Shown here: piece after piece, positions 1 through 8,652 of the stretch
Layout: the number at the start of each line of letters is the position of its first letter
Numbering within the stretch: position 1 is the stretch's first letter
NCBI GenBank assembly: GCA_002449955.1
Contig: DJYD01000060.1
Coordinates: forward strand, 1 to 60,957
Length of the DNA stretch: 60,957 bases
Direction: 5' to 3'
Origin: Lachnospiraceae bacterium UBA6987
GTDB taxonomy: Bacteria > Bacillota > Clostridia > Lachnospirales > Lachnospiraceae
Notes under the pieces: model-generated
Told to the model about the DNA's origin: nothing
Database searches by the model: none
What the model saw: only the letters and a program-made list of their open reading frames with translations
Made by a program: the position numbers and the translations under genes

Positions 1-1040
1 AAGTGGGCGGCGATTTCTATGATTTCTATCTGACCGATGAAAGAATCCTGAATTTTGTCATTGCGGACGTATCGGGCAAGGGAATCGGCGCTGCCATGTT
101 TATGATGCGTGCGATGACGGAGCTGCGGAATCTGACGCAGGCGAACCATTCCGTAAGTGAGGTGTTTGGCCTTGCGAATACGGCTCTGTGCGAAGGCAAT
201 GACAGCAATATGTTTGTGACCGCCTGGCAGGGGAGCCTGGATCCGGACAGCGGAAAAGTAAGCTTTGCCAATGCCGGCCACAATCCGCCGCTGATCCTCC
301 ATGCGGACGGCAGGTGTGAATACCTTCGCACCCGCAGCGGTTTTGTCCTTGCGGGCTTAGAGGAAATGTGCTATAGCACGCAGAGCCTGAGTCTTGAGCC
401 GGATGACGTTCTCTTCCTGTACACGGACGGTGTAACAGAGGCGGCAAATGCGAACAGAGAGCTGTACGGCGAGGAAAGACTGCAGCAGGCACTTTCCGCC
501 TGCCGCGGCATGAAGGAGAAGGAAATCTGCGAAAGCATCAAGGCGGATGTGGATGCCTTTACGGCCGGTGCGCCGCAGTCGGATGACATGACCATGCTTG
601 CGCTCTATTACCGCGGGGCTCCGTGGACGGCCCGCTTCAGCTGTGAGAAGGCATCGCTCGATGACATTCCCCGCGCAATCAGCTTTGCCGAAACGGAATT
701 GCAGAAGCTCGGATGCCCGCACAAGAGCCTTGTCCCGATCACGATCGCGGTGGATGAGATCTTCAGCAATATCGTAAAATACGCCTATCCGAATGCACAG
801 GGACCGGTAGATCTGCTGTTAAAGCGCAGAGAGACACCGAAATCCGTGTGGCTTCGTTTTGAAGATAAGGGGATTCCGTACAATCCTCTTGAAGAGGCGG
901 ATCCGGATGTGACGCTGCCGGCAGAAAAGAGAAGCGTCGGCGGTCTTGGCATCTTTATGGTGAAAAAGCTGGTGGATGATGTCAGCTATAGCTATGAAAA
1001 CGGCAAAAACATACTCACTTTGATCAAAGAGATAGAGTAA
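1..1040 (+). CDS. PP2C (SpoIIE/RsbU-type) phosphatase fused to RsbW-like ATPase domain, 5' partial
   Basis: The gene enters from the left edge, and the first readable codons give VGGDFYDF, a core metal-site motif of SpoIIE/RsbU phosphatases, so its N-terminal sensor part lies outside. The phosphatase domain (about residues 1-200) also shows DVSGKGIGAAMFM, GHNPP, YTDGVTEA and SDDMTM. The last ~130 residues form a GHKL (HATPase_c) domain with an N-box (AVDEIFSNIVKYAY) and a G-box (GGLGIFMVKKL), as in anti-sigma kinases RsbW and SpoIIAB. In known partner-switching systems the two activities act on a STAS anti-sigma antagonist, and here both sit on one chain. No STAS or sigma gene is visible nearby, so the partner is unknown. 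A terminator follows at 1099-1141, so the gene ends its transcription unit. Confidence 0.85.
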   Translation, partial: VGGDFYDFYLTDERILNFVIADVSGKGIGAAMFMMRAMTELRNLTQANHSVSEVFGLANTALCEGNDSNMFVTAWQGSLDPDSGKVSFANAGHNPPLILHADGRCEYLRTRSGFVLAGLEEMCYSTQSLSLEPDDVLFLYTDGVTEAANANRELYGEERLQQALSACRGMKEKEICESIKADVDAFTAGAPQSDDMTMLALYYRGAPWTARFSCEKASLDDIPRAISFAETELQKLGCPHKSLVPITIAVDEIFSNIVKYAYPNAQGPVDLLLKRRETPKSVWLRFEDKGIPYNPLEEADPDVTLPAEKRSVGGLGIFMVKKLVDDVSYSYENGKNILTLIKEIE

Positions 1041-1098
1041 GCCGGTCTCTGCATGGTGCAGGACGAGCGCTGTGATATTTTTGTGAAGTACTGGAAAG

Positions 1099-1141
1099 AT
1101 CCTGCCCGGTCTGTTACACTGAAGATCGGACAGGATTTTTC
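1099..1141 (+). terminator. Rho-independent terminator after the PP2C gene
   Basis: ATCCTGCCCGGTC (1099-1111) pairs with GATCGGACAGGAT (1124-1136), with one mismatch and one G-T pair, and is followed by a run of T. It separates the PP2C fusion gene from the two-component pair. Confidence 0.7.
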
Positions 1142-1168
1142 TGTTCATGGACCGATTCGGAGGGAAAT

Positions 1169-1840
1169 ATGGAAAACGCAAAGGTCATGATCGTGGACGA
1201 TGAAGAACGTCTGCGCAGTCTTGTCAGAGATTTCCTGACAAGAGAAGGAATAAAAACGTTGGAAGCCGAAGATGGGGAAGAAGCATTAAAGCTGTTTTTT
1301 GAAAATAAAGATGTTGCGGTGATTATTCTGGACGTGATGATGCCGAAACTGAGCGGCTGGCAGGTGCTCGAAGAGATCCGGCGTTACAGTCAGGTCCCGG
1401 TGATCATGCTGACAGCGCTTTCGGAAGAGCAGGATGAGTTAAAGGGCTTCCGTCTGGGGGTGGATGAGTATGTCACAAAGCCCTTCAGTCCGCGTGTTCT
1501 GGTGGCAAGAGTACAGTCAATCCTGAGAAAGAAAGAAGAATCCGGGAGTAATATTCTGGAGCTTGGCGGGATCACACTGAACAAAACCAGCCGCGAGGTT
1601 TATGCAGACGGGAAAAAAGTTGAGCTGTCCCTGAAGGAATTCGAACTGCTGACGTATTTCATGGAAAATCCCGGAACAGCGCTTTCCCGTGAAAAGATTT
1701 TGAATCATGTGTGGAATTACAATTATTACGGAGATGCCCGCACGATCGATACCCATGTCAAAACGCTGCGCAGCAAGATCGGAACGCGCGGAGAATGCAT
1801 TAAGACAATCTGGGGAGTAGGATACAAGTTCGAGGCCTGA
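1169..1840 (+). CDS. OmpR/PhoB-family response regulator
   Basis: This 223-residue protein has a receiver domain (about 1-120) followed by a winged-helix DNA-binding domain (about 130-222), the usual OmpR/PhoB size and order. The acidic pocket DDE (10-12), the phospho-acceptor Asp in VIILDVMMPK (D55) and the conserved Lys in EYVTKPF are all present. The start is supported by GGAGGG just upstream. It lies one base ahead of the sensor kinase gene, so the two are surely co-transcribed and form a cognate pair. The target genes cannot be read from the sequence. Confidence 0.93.
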   Translation: MENAKVMIVDDEERLRSLVRDFLTREGIKTLEAEDGEEALKLFFENKDVAVIILDVMMPKLSGWQVLEEIRRYSQVPVIMLTALSEEQDELKGFRLGVDEYVTKPFSPRVLVARVQSILRKKEESGSNILELGGITLNKTSREVYADGKKVELSLKEFELLTYFMENPGTALSREKILNHVWNYNYYGDARTIDTHVKTLRSKIGTRGECIKTIWGVGYKFEA

Positions 1841-1841
1841 A

Positions 1842-3371
1842 ATGAAAAAGCTTTCGGTCAAAACAAAATATGCACTGATCCTGGCTGCGATTCTGGCGGT
1901 CCTCATTGGACTGCAGCTGCTGTTCAACCAGGTTTTCATGGAACGCTTTTATCTGAACCGGAAACTGGAACTGGTGAAGGAGCTCCGTTCTGTAACACTG
2001 GAATACATAGAGACCTGCCAAAACGGCGAGAACACGGAGGCGCAGGAGATGGAACTGCGCAAAAGCTGTGAGGCGGCAGGCGTTGATGTCATGATCATGC
2101 AGCCGGACAGCTATTACGGCGGAGTGATCCTGTTCAGTAATGTGTCGGAGCAGCAAGGCGGCGCTGTTCGGCTGATCAATATCATGCGCGGCAAGCAGAA
2201 CCAGGAAGCCCTGAAAATCTATGCCGAAGGGACAGATTACCGTATCTATCAGACCAAAGACAACTTTACCGGTACAGAACAGATCGACTGCCTGGGCTAT
2301 GTGGAATCAGACAGTACGCGTGCTGCTTCATCAGATATATATTATTATGTCCTGACGGTGGCTGTGGCACAGATCGCAGAGACCGCAAGATTCTACAATC
2401 GTTATCTGATCTGGATCGGTTTAGTTACGATTCTGATCGGTGCGGTCACGATGTATTTGGTTTCCGGCAGACTGACAAAACCGATCAAGCAGATGACGTC
2501 GATCAGCCGGAAGATGGCTGACCTTGATTTTTCCGAGCGCTATCACGGGGATGGCGGGGATGAAATTCACGCACTCGGCGTCAACATGAATGAAATGGCG
2601 ACAAAGCTTGAAGCGGCAATCGAGAACCTGAAGACGGCCAATGCAAGGCTGGCGCAGGATATTGCCGAAAAGGATGAGATCAGCAGACAGCGCAAGGAAC
2701 TTTTAGCCAATATTTCCCATGAGCTGAAGACGCCGATTGCCGTGATCCAGGGATATGCGGAAGGCTTAAAAGACGGCATCAGCGAGGATCCTGCGATGCG
2801 GGACCGTTACTGCACCGTGATTATGGATGAAGCGGGCAAGATGAACCGTATGGTGAGGCAGCTGTTAAGTCTGGATGAACTGGAGTCGGAGGGGATGACC
2901 GCAGCGAGGGAGCGTTTTGACCTTGCGGAAATGCTGCGGGGAGAGGCAGAAGCCTTTATGCTGCGCAGCCAAAAAGAAGGCATCAGCATGAAACTGGAGG
3001 TGCCGGAACATTTGCCGGTGGAATCCGATGATTATCTCTGGGAGCAGGTGATCCAGAACTATTTAAGCAACGCGTTTCAGTATGTGAGTCCCGGAGGAGA
3101 GATCCGGATCAGAGGCGAGGCATACGGAACAGACGGCGTGAAGATTTCGGTTTATAACAGCGGCGACGCGATTGCGGAAGCAGATATGGAAAAGATATGG
3201 GACAAGTTTTATAAAGCGGATAAATCGCGAACGAGAGCTTACGGCGGCAGCGGAATCGGTCTGTCGGTCGTGCAGGCGTCGATGAAAAATCTCGGCGGAA
3301 GCTGCAGTGTTGAAAACAAAAAAGACGGCGTGGAATTCAGTGCAACGCTGCTGCACTGTCTGGCTGTTTAA
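1842..3371 (+). CDS. Membrane sensor histidine kinase
   Basis: The 509-residue protein has a hydrophobic segment at about 9-29, an extracytoplasmic sensor region of about 155 residues, a second segment at about 188-207 and a HAMP linker (about 208-262). The dimerisation/phospho-acceptor helix carries LLANISHELKTPIA, with His at 293. The ATPase domain has the N-box NYLSNAFQY (about 406-414) and the G-box GGSGIGLSVV near 475. It should autophosphorylate and pass phosphate to the regulator encoded one base upstream. The sensed signal is unknown, since the extracellular domain has no motif I recognise. The PASTA, PAS and GAF domains seen in some kinases are absent. Confidence 0.93.
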   Translation: MKKLSVKTKYALILAAILAVLIGLQLLFNQVFMERFYLNRKLELVKELRSVTLEYIETCQNGENTEAQEMELRKSCEAAGVDVMIMQPDSYYGGVILFSNVSEQQGGAVRLINIMRGKQNQEALKIYAEGTDYRIYQTKDNFTGTEQIDCLGYVESDSTRAASSDIYYYVLTVAVAQIAETARFYNRYLIWIGLVTILIGAVTMYLVSGRLTKPIKQMTSISRKMADLDFSERYHGDGGDEIHALGVNMNEMATKLEAAIENLKTANARLAQDIAEKDEISRQRKELLANISHELKTPIAVIQGYAEGLKDGISEDPAMRDRYCTVIMDEAGKMNRMVRQLLSLDELESEGMTAARERFDLAEMLRGEAEAFMLRSQKEGISMKLEVPEHLPVESDDYLWEQVIQNYLSNAFQYVSPGGEIRIRGEAYGTDGVKISVYNSGDAIAEADMEKIWDKFYKADKSRTRAYGGSGIGLSVVQASMKNLGGSCSVENKKDGVEFSATLLHCLAV

Positions 3372-3379
3372 CGAAAGGA

Positions 3380-3862
3380 TCAGATTAATCCTTTGCGCAT
3401 CAGAAAATCCTCTGCCTTCCGATCCCAGGCCTTCTCCCAGGTTTTATCCAGGGAGAAGGTTTTTAAACTGCAGCCGGTTGTGACAGACAGTTCTTCTCTG
3501 GCATAACGGATATTCAGATACAGGCCGCTTACTTCTTCCGGATCCGGGGCATCAGCTGACAGCAGTACGGAATTCAGGCTTTCAGGGGGCAGTTTCATCA
3601 CGATTGAAAAACTTTTAGGCGCCTCTGTGCCGCGGACGAGTTCAAGCGCGATCTTGCGGAGCGATCCCCAGCTTACGCAGGCGGAAACTGAGGCGGAGGC
3701 AGTATCTCCGTCTGATCCATGACTTGCTTCCGGCTGGCCGTCGATATCCGTCCGGAAAGCGGTCAGAAAATGGGCTTCCGGAACCAGAAATCCGTCAAAA
3801 GTATTCTCTGTAAACAGGTGCCGGTTGAATTCACGTAGGTTTTTCGGATTAAGACTGATCAT
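3380..3862 (-). CDS. DUF5721-like protein of unknown function
   Basis: A 160-residue soluble protein. Its outline (an opening like 'FNRHLFTENTFDGFLVPEA', a central aromatic/charged segment and a closing segment with NIRYAREELSVTTGCS) resembles the small DUF5721 proteins common in Lachnospiraceae, which I recall rather than can verify. An Ala/Ser/Asp-rich loop lies near residues 45-62. It is convergent with the histidine kinase gene, with an 8-base gap. No signal peptide or membrane segment is seen and no function can be assigned. Confidence 0.6.
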   Translation of the reverse strand: MISLNPKNLREFNRHLFTENTFDGFLVPEAHFLTAFRTDIDGQPEASHGSDGDTASASVSACVSWGSLRKIALELVRGTEAPKSFSIVMKLPPESLNSVLLSADAPDPEEVSGLYLNIRYAREELSVTTGCSLKTFSLDKTWEKAWDRKAEDFLMRKGLI

Positions 3863-3922
3863 GCCTTATGCCTCTTTATCAGACCCTGTCGGGCGTATTT
3901 CACGTCTATCATATCATATTTC

Positions 3923-3951
3923 TTGACAAACGGGGGAGTAAGTGTTAAAAA
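3923..3951 (+). promoter_or_regulatory. Promoter of the pheST T-box operon
   Basis: TTGACA at 3923-3928 and a weak -10 TAAAAA at 3946-3951 with a 17-base spacer. The T-box leader starts a few bases downstream. Confidence 0.5.
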
Positions 3952-3957
3952 TAGTGC

Positions 3958-4229
3958 ATTACAGGTAAATGCACCGACGGAGACGGTACAGAAGCCTTTT
4001 CCATCCAGAGAGAAGAGTCAGCGGCTGAGAGCTCTTTTGGCAAAAGATCTGTAAATTCACTCCCGAGCAGCCCCTCGAACCGGTTTGAAACCGCAGTAGT
4101 CTGGGCCGGCCAGCCCCGTTATCGGCTAAAGAAGAGCCGTCCGGAGCAGAAAAACTGCAGTGACGGAATCAGGGTGGTACCGCGGAGTTTACAGCTTCGT
4201 CCCTCGTGGGGCGGCGCTGTTATTTTTTT
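3958..4229 (+). promoter_or_regulatory. T-box riboswitch (Phe) ahead of pheST
   Basis: The leader carries the T-box core AGGGTGGTACCGCG at about 4171-4184, whose bulge pairs with the tRNA acceptor end, followed by an intrinsic terminator. The stem I region (about 3995-4110) contains AGAGAGAAG and a likely specifier TTC at 4056-4058, the Phe codon, which fits the downstream pheS and pheT. In this family uncharged tRNA-Phe stabilises the antiterminator and allows transcription into pheST. The specifier call rests on position and on codon match with the gene, not on a full fold. Confidence 0.9.
4191..4229 (+). terminator. T-box regulated terminator of pheST
   Basis: ACAGC...GCTGT encloses CGTCCC-TCGT-GGGGCG and is followed by seven T residues. 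The 5' arm follows the T-box core directly, as expected for a terminator that competes with the antiterminator. Confidence 0.8.
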
Positions 4230-4277
4230 GCCTGTGCAGCAGGGAAGTGCCCCGTGAAAAAAATATGAGGTGAGAAC

Positions 4278-5300
4278 ATGGACGAAAGGATGAGTGAACT
4301 GAGAGCCAGAATAGAAGAAGCGCTGGCGAATGCTCACAACAAGGAAGAACTGGCTGTAGTCTGGCAGAATTATCTGGGCAAAAAGGGTCAGGTCGCTGAA
4401 TTAATGAAGGGCCTTGGCAAGCTGTCACCGGAAGAAAGACCGGCCATGGGTAAGGTGATCAATGAGTTTAAAGGGCTTGCGCAGGCCGCCTATGAGGCGC
4501 GCGCAGCAGTCCTGGAGGCGCTGGAGTTAGAAGCGAAGAACCGCGCGGAACGTGTGGATATCACACTGCCGGCGAGACGCCGCCCTGCCGGGAACCTTCA
4601 CCCCATCACCATTACAAAGAATGAAATCATCGACGTCTTTGCCGGCATGGGCTTTGAAATCTATGAAAGCCCTGAAATCGAAGACGACGACCATAACTTT
4701 ACCCGCCTGAACGTGCCGAAGAACCATCCGGCCCGTGATATGCAGGATACCTTTTATGTGGCAGATGACATCGTGCTCCGTACGCAGACGAGTGCGGGAC
4801 AGATCCGCTATATGGATGAGGTGAAGCCGCCGCTTAAGGTCCTCGTGCCCGGCCGTGTGTTCCGCTCGGACAGCGATGCAACCCACAGCCCCATGTTCCA
4901 TCAGATGGAAGGGCTTGTTGTGGATGAACACATTACGCTCGGCGACCTTCAGGGCATGCTGGATGTGTTTGTCAGAAAGATTTTCGGACCGGAAGTCAAG
5001 ACCAGACTCCGCCCGAGCTATTTCCCCTTCACCGAACCGAGCGCGGAGGTCGATGTGTCCTGCTTCCAGTGCGGCGGCAAGGGCTGCAGCCTGTGCAAGC
5101 ATACCGGCTGGATCGAGATCCTGGGCAGCGGTGTGGTGCATCACAGTGTGCTGGAATCCTGCGGGATCGATCCGGAGAAATACTCCGGCTTTGCCTTCGG
5201 CATCGGCATTGAGCGCATCGCCATGCTGAAATACGGGATCAGCAATATCGGTTTGTTCTTCGAGAATGATCTGCGCTTCCTGAAGCAGTTCAAGGACTAA
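4278..5300 (+). CDS. pheS: Phenylalanyl-tRNA synthetase alpha subunit
   Basis: The 340-residue catalytic alpha subunit of the (alpha-beta)2 enzyme charges tRNA-Phe in the cytoplasm. An N-terminal coiled-coil region (about 1-85) precedes the class II core, which contains LRTQTSAGQIRYM, the motif 2 region VFRSDSDATHSPMFHQMEGL and the motif 3 region AFGIGIERIAMLKYGI. The Cys-rich stretch FQCGGKGCSLC resembles that of other bacterial PheS proteins. The start at 4278 follows GAGGTGA with short spacing. pheT begins 13 bases after the stop, and both genes are under the Phe T-box. Confidence 0.97.
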   Translation: MDERMSELRARIEEALANAHNKEELAVVWQNYLGKKGQVAELMKGLGKLSPEERPAMGKVINEFKGLAQAAYEARAAVLEALELEAKNRAERVDITLPARRRPAGNLHPITITKNEIIDVFAGMGFEIYESPEIEDDDHNFTRLNVPKNHPARDMQDTFYVADDIVLRTQTSAGQIRYMDEVKPPLKVLVPGRVFRSDSDATHSPMFHQMEGLVVDEHITLGDLQGMLDVFVRKIFGPEVKTRLRPSYFPFTEPSAEVDVSCFQCGGKGCSLCKHTGWIEILGSGVVHHSVLESCGIDPEKYSGFAFGIGIERIAMLKYGISNIGLFFENDLRFLKQFKD

Positions 5301-5313
5301 GGAGGTAACGGCA

Positions 5314-7731
5314 ATGAAAGTACCTTTCAGTTGGCTGAAAAGATATGTTGATATTGATATTACGCCGGAAGAGTTAGAGGAAAAGCTGTTTGGCTGCGGC
5401 TTTGAGGTAGAGGAACTGATTCGCCTGGATGCAGAGATCGACCGCGTTGTGGTCGGTGTCGTGACGAGCTGCGAGAAGATCGAAGGCACGCACCTGCATC
5501 TGTGCAAGGTGGACTGCGGCGAATACGGGAGGGATATCCAGATCTGCACAGGAGCGGACAATGTCTACACCGGCATGCACACCCCGGCGGCATTAGACGG
5601 ATCTACGCTGCCCGGCGGCGTCACCATCATGGCGAAGCCTCTGCGCGGCATTCCCTCTGCGGGGATGCTTTGCTCAGGCGATGAGTTAGGCTTAAATGAA
5701 GACCTTTATCCCGGAGCGGAATACTATGGCTTGCTGGATCTGCCGAAGGATACGGTTCCCGGTGAACCGATTGCTCCCGTGGTCGGTCTTGACGACTGCA
5801 TCTTCGATATTGCCATCACGGCAAACCGTCCGGACTGCCAGTCCGTCCTGGGGATTGCCCGCGAGGTGGCGGCGATATTAGGAAAGCCGCTGAAGATGCC
5901 TGAGACGGATTACCGGATCACGGGTGAGCCTGTCGAGAACTTCTCGATCCGCGTGGAAGCGCAGGATCTCTGCCCGCGTTATCTGGGGCATCAGGTGCGG
6001 AATCTCCGCATTGCCGAGAGTCCCCGCTGGATGAGAAGAGATCTTGCCCTCTGCGGCCTTCGCAGCATCAACAATGTGGTCGATATCACCAATTATGTGA
6101 TGCTGGAGATCGGTCAGCCCATGCATGCCTTTGACCGGGATACGCTGGAAAGCAGTGAGATCATCGTGCGCAGAGCCAGGGAAGAAGAGGAAATCACTAC
6201 CCTCGACGGCAAGAGCTTTAAGCTGGGTCCGGAAAATCTGGTGATCTGTGACGGCGAAAAGCCTGTGGCCCTTGCCGGCGTTATGGGCGGCCTGAACAGC
6301 GAAATTACCGGGCAGACGAAGGAACTGCTTTTTGAAGCAGCTAAATTTGCCCGTGACAGCATTCGCAAAACCGCGCGCAGCCTGGGGCAGAATACCGATT
6401 CTTCGAGCCATTTTGAAAAGGGCATCAGTGAATACAGCGTGGAGCTCGGCATGGAACGTGCCCTGCATCTGATCGATGCGCTAAACTGCGGTGACATTGC
6501 ACCGAATCGCTATGACTGCGATGCCGGACAGGCGAAAGAGGGCAAAACTTTCCGCGCCTCGCTTGCCCGCATCAATGCGATCCTGGGAATTGAAATTCCG
6601 GAAGAAACGGCATTGGAAATCCTCCGCCGCCTGGAGTTCCGGGTGAAGAAGGACGGAGCCTTCCTCAAAGTCACGGCGCCGAGATGGCGTGAGGATATTG
6701 AGGTAGGGGAACCGGATCTTGCGGAAGAGATCATCCGTATGTACGGCTTTGATCATATTACGCCGACCTTCCTGACCGATTCCACGGTGACAAACGGCGG
6801 AAAGCGTCCTGAGATGAAGACGGAGGACCGTGTCAAACGGGCTCTTTGTTCCAGCGGTTTTTATGAAGCCATGACCATGTCCTTCTATGCGGAAGAGGAT
6901 CTGGATGCCATGCACGTGGCGAAGGATGCCCCGGAGCGGAATACCGTAAGAATCATGAATCCGATCAATGCCAACTTCACGATCATGCGGACGATTCTTG
7001 CCCCTTCGCTGTTAAAGGTCGTTGTCGGAAACCTCAAAAAGGGAAATACCGAAGGCCGCCTGTTTGAGCTTGCGAATGTCTACGCGCCGAAGGAACTGCC
7101 GATGACGCAGCTGCCGAAGGAGACGAAACATCTGGGGCTTGCTGCTTTCGGCGCAGAGGAAGACTTCTTTACCGTCAAGGGTGCTCTCGAAGACCTGGCG
7201 GAAAGCCTTGGCTGCTGCTTCAGCTATGAGAGAGCTGAAGATGTGCCTTACCTGCATCCCGGGATCGCAGCCTATGTGCTCTGCGGCGGCGAACGGATCG
7301 GCTGCTTTGGCAAGCTTGCCAATATCATGACGCGTGAACTGGACCTGCCGAAGGACAGCAAAGAGAATTATAAGATATTCTTAGGCGAACTGGATTATGA
7401 GAAGCTTGCAGCGCATATTCCCGCTCAGTTAAAGTACAAGCCCATTCCGGCTTTCCCGGATCTGACCAGAGATCTGTCCCTCGTTACTTCAGAAGAGACG
7501 ACCTGCGGGGCCATCGAGGAGGAGATCAGAAAGGCCTGCCCTCAGGTTTCCCGTGTGGAGCTGTTTGACATCTACCGCGGCATTCAGATCGGCCTCGGGA
7601 AGAAGAGTATGTCCTTCAAGATTTCATTCCGTCAGGACGACAAAGCGATCGATCAGGAAACGGAAGAGCGTTATGTCAAGAAGATTCTCGGCAATCTGAA
7701 ATTCCGTCTTGGCACGGAAATCAGAGGATAA
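5314..7731 (+). CDS. pheT: Phenylalanyl-tRNA synthetase beta subunit
   Basis: The 805-residue beta subunit has the full bacterial domain set: an N-terminal segment, a tRNA-binding OB domain (about 40-150, with HLHLCKVDCG), the B3/B4 editing domain, B5, and the C-terminal ferredoxin-fold anticodon-binding domain (about 710-805, with KPIPAFPDLTRDLSLV). It completes the heterotetramer with PheS and hydrolyses mischarged Tyr-tRNA-Phe in known members. AAGGAGG precedes the ATG. Length and domain order are normal. Confidence 0.97.
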   Translation: MKVPFSWLKRYVDIDITPEELEEKLFGCGFEVEELIRLDAEIDRVVVGVVTSCEKIEGTHLHLCKVDCGEYGRDIQICTGADNVYTGMHTPAALDGSTLPGGVTIMAKPLRGIPSAGMLCSGDELGLNEDLYPGAEYYGLLDLPKDTVPGEPIAPVVGLDDCIFDIAITANRPDCQSVLGIAREVAAILGKPLKMPETDYRITGEPVENFSIRVEAQDLCPRYLGHQVRNLRIAESPRWMRRDLALCGLRSINNVVDITNYVMLEIGQPMHAFDRDTLESSEIIVRRAREEEEITTLDGKSFKLGPENLVICDGEKPVALAGVMGGLNSEITGQTKELLFEAAKFARDSIRKTARSLGQNTDSSSHFEKGISEYSVELGMERALHLIDALNCGDIAPNRYDCDAGQAKEGKTFRASLARINAILGIEIPEETALEILRRLEFRVKKDGAFLKVTAPRWREDIEVGEPDLAEEIIRMYGFDHITPTFLTDSTVTNGGKRPEMKTEDRVKRALCSSGFYEAMTMSFYAEEDLDAMHVAKDAPERNTVRIMNPINANFTIMRTILAPSLLKVVVGNLKKGNTEGRLFELANVYAPKELPMTQLPKETKHLGLAAFGAEEDFFTVKGALEDLAESLGCCFSYERAEDVPYLHPGIAAYVLCGGERIGCFGKLANIMTRELDLPKDSKENYKIFLGELDYEKLAAHIPAQLKYKPIPAFPDLTRDLSLVTSEETTCGAIEEEIRKACPQVSRVELFDIYRGIQIGLGKKSMSFKISFRQDDKAIDQETEERYVKKILGNLKFRLGTEIRG

Positions 7732-7782
7732 CGGCTTTCTGAAAAAAGCGCAAAAATCATCATATTTATTGGAGAAAAATGC

Positions 7783-7811
7783 TTGCATTCTGCCTTGCAT
7801 AGTGGTAATAT
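7783..7811 (+). promoter_or_regulatory. Putative promoter of secG
   Basis: TTGCAT at 7783-7788 and TAATAT at 7806-7811, with a 17-base spacer, lie about 30 bases upstream of the secG start. Each hexamer matches the consensus only partly. Confidence 0.45.
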
Positions 7812-7843
7812 ATCAGGGCACATCTTTAGGAGGTTGCTTTATT

Positions 7844-8089
7844 ATGCAGGTATTGATTACGATTTTATCCATTTTACTGGTGATTGATAGTATTGTCATG
7901 ATCGTTCTGGTGATGATGCAGGAAGGGGACGAAAGGGGCCTTTCCAGCAGTATCGCAGGCGGATACAATGCAGAAAGCTATGCGTCCAAAAATGCCGGAC
8001 GTACAAAAGAGGGGCAGCTGAAGAAGTATACCCGGATCGCACTTGCCGTCTTCCTGGTGTTTGCACTGGCGATCAATATTCTGCAGTAA
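7844..8089 (+). CDS. secG: Preprotein translocase subunit SecG
   Basis: An 81-residue membrane protein with two hydrophobic segments (about 1-24 and 60-80) flanking the SecG-type loop MMQEGDERGLSSSIAGG. SecG is the small accessory subunit of the SecYEG channel. The start at 7844 is chosen because AGGAGG lies at 7828-7833 with ideal spacing. The frame is open further upstream to 7709 but would add a non-homologous leader overlapping pheT. smpB follows, a pairing common in Firmicutes, although rnr, often found between them, is absent here. Confidence 0.9.
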   Translation: MQVLITILSILLVIDSIVMIVLVMMQEGDERGLSSSIAGGYNAESYASKNAGRTKEGQLKKYTRIALAVFLVFALAINILQ

Positions 8090-8179
8090 GTTCCGCTTAC
8101 ATGAAGGGTGCATGGCAGTCCATGCACTCTTTTTTCTTGCCGCGGCTTGGCCGGGGCGGATGTATTTGGAGGAAGAAAC

Positions 8180-8647
8180 GTGGCTAAAAAGAATGATGAC
8201 AAACTGATTGCGCAGAATAAAAAAGCTTACCACGATTATTTCATCGAAGATACCTATGAGGCGGGGATTTCGCTTGCGGGGACTGAGGTGAAATCACTGC
8301 GCGCAGGCAAATGCAGCCTGAAGGAGTCGTATATCGAAGAAAAGCACGGAGAGATGATGATCCAGGGCATGCACATCAGTCCTTATGAGAAGGGGAATAT
8401 TTTCAACCGGGACCCTCTGCGCACGAGGAAGCTTCTGCTGCACAGCTATGAGATCCGCAAGCTCTCACAGCAGGTCAAGGTGAAAGGCTATACCATCGTC
8501 CCGTTAAAGGTCTATTTCAAGGGCTCGCTCGTGAAGGTCGAGATCGGTCTTGCGAGAGGCAAAAAGCTTTATGACAAGCGGGAGACGATTGCAAAACGGG
8601 ATATGGAACGTGAAGCCAGAAGAGAAGCCAAGGAAGATGCGAGGTAA
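8180..8647 (+). CDS. smpB: SsrA-binding protein SmpB
   Basis: The 155-residue protein is the tmRNA partner in trans-translation. It shows the family core GISLAGTEVKSLRAGKCSLKE, the segment SPYEKGNIFN and a basic C-terminal tail (GKKLYDKRETIAKRD) that enters the ribosomal mRNA channel in known members. GTG at 8180 is the likely start because GGAGG lies at 8168-8172. An upstream in-frame start at 8108 would add 24 residues unlike the family. The tmRNA gene itself is not in the window. Confidence 0.95.
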   Translation: MAKKNDDKLIAQNKKAYHDYFIEDTYEAGISLAGTEVKSLRAGKCSLKESYIEEKHGEMMIQGMHISPYEKGNIFNRDPLRTRKLLLHSYEIRKLSQQVKVKGYTIVPLKVYFKGSLVKVEIGLARGKKLYDKRETIAKRDMEREARREAKEDAR

Positions 8648-8652
8648 AAACC

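Noticed and set aside
8108..8179. Earlier in-frame start of smpB
   Set aside because: The added 24 residues do not match the family, and the good GGAGG lies before GTG at 8180.
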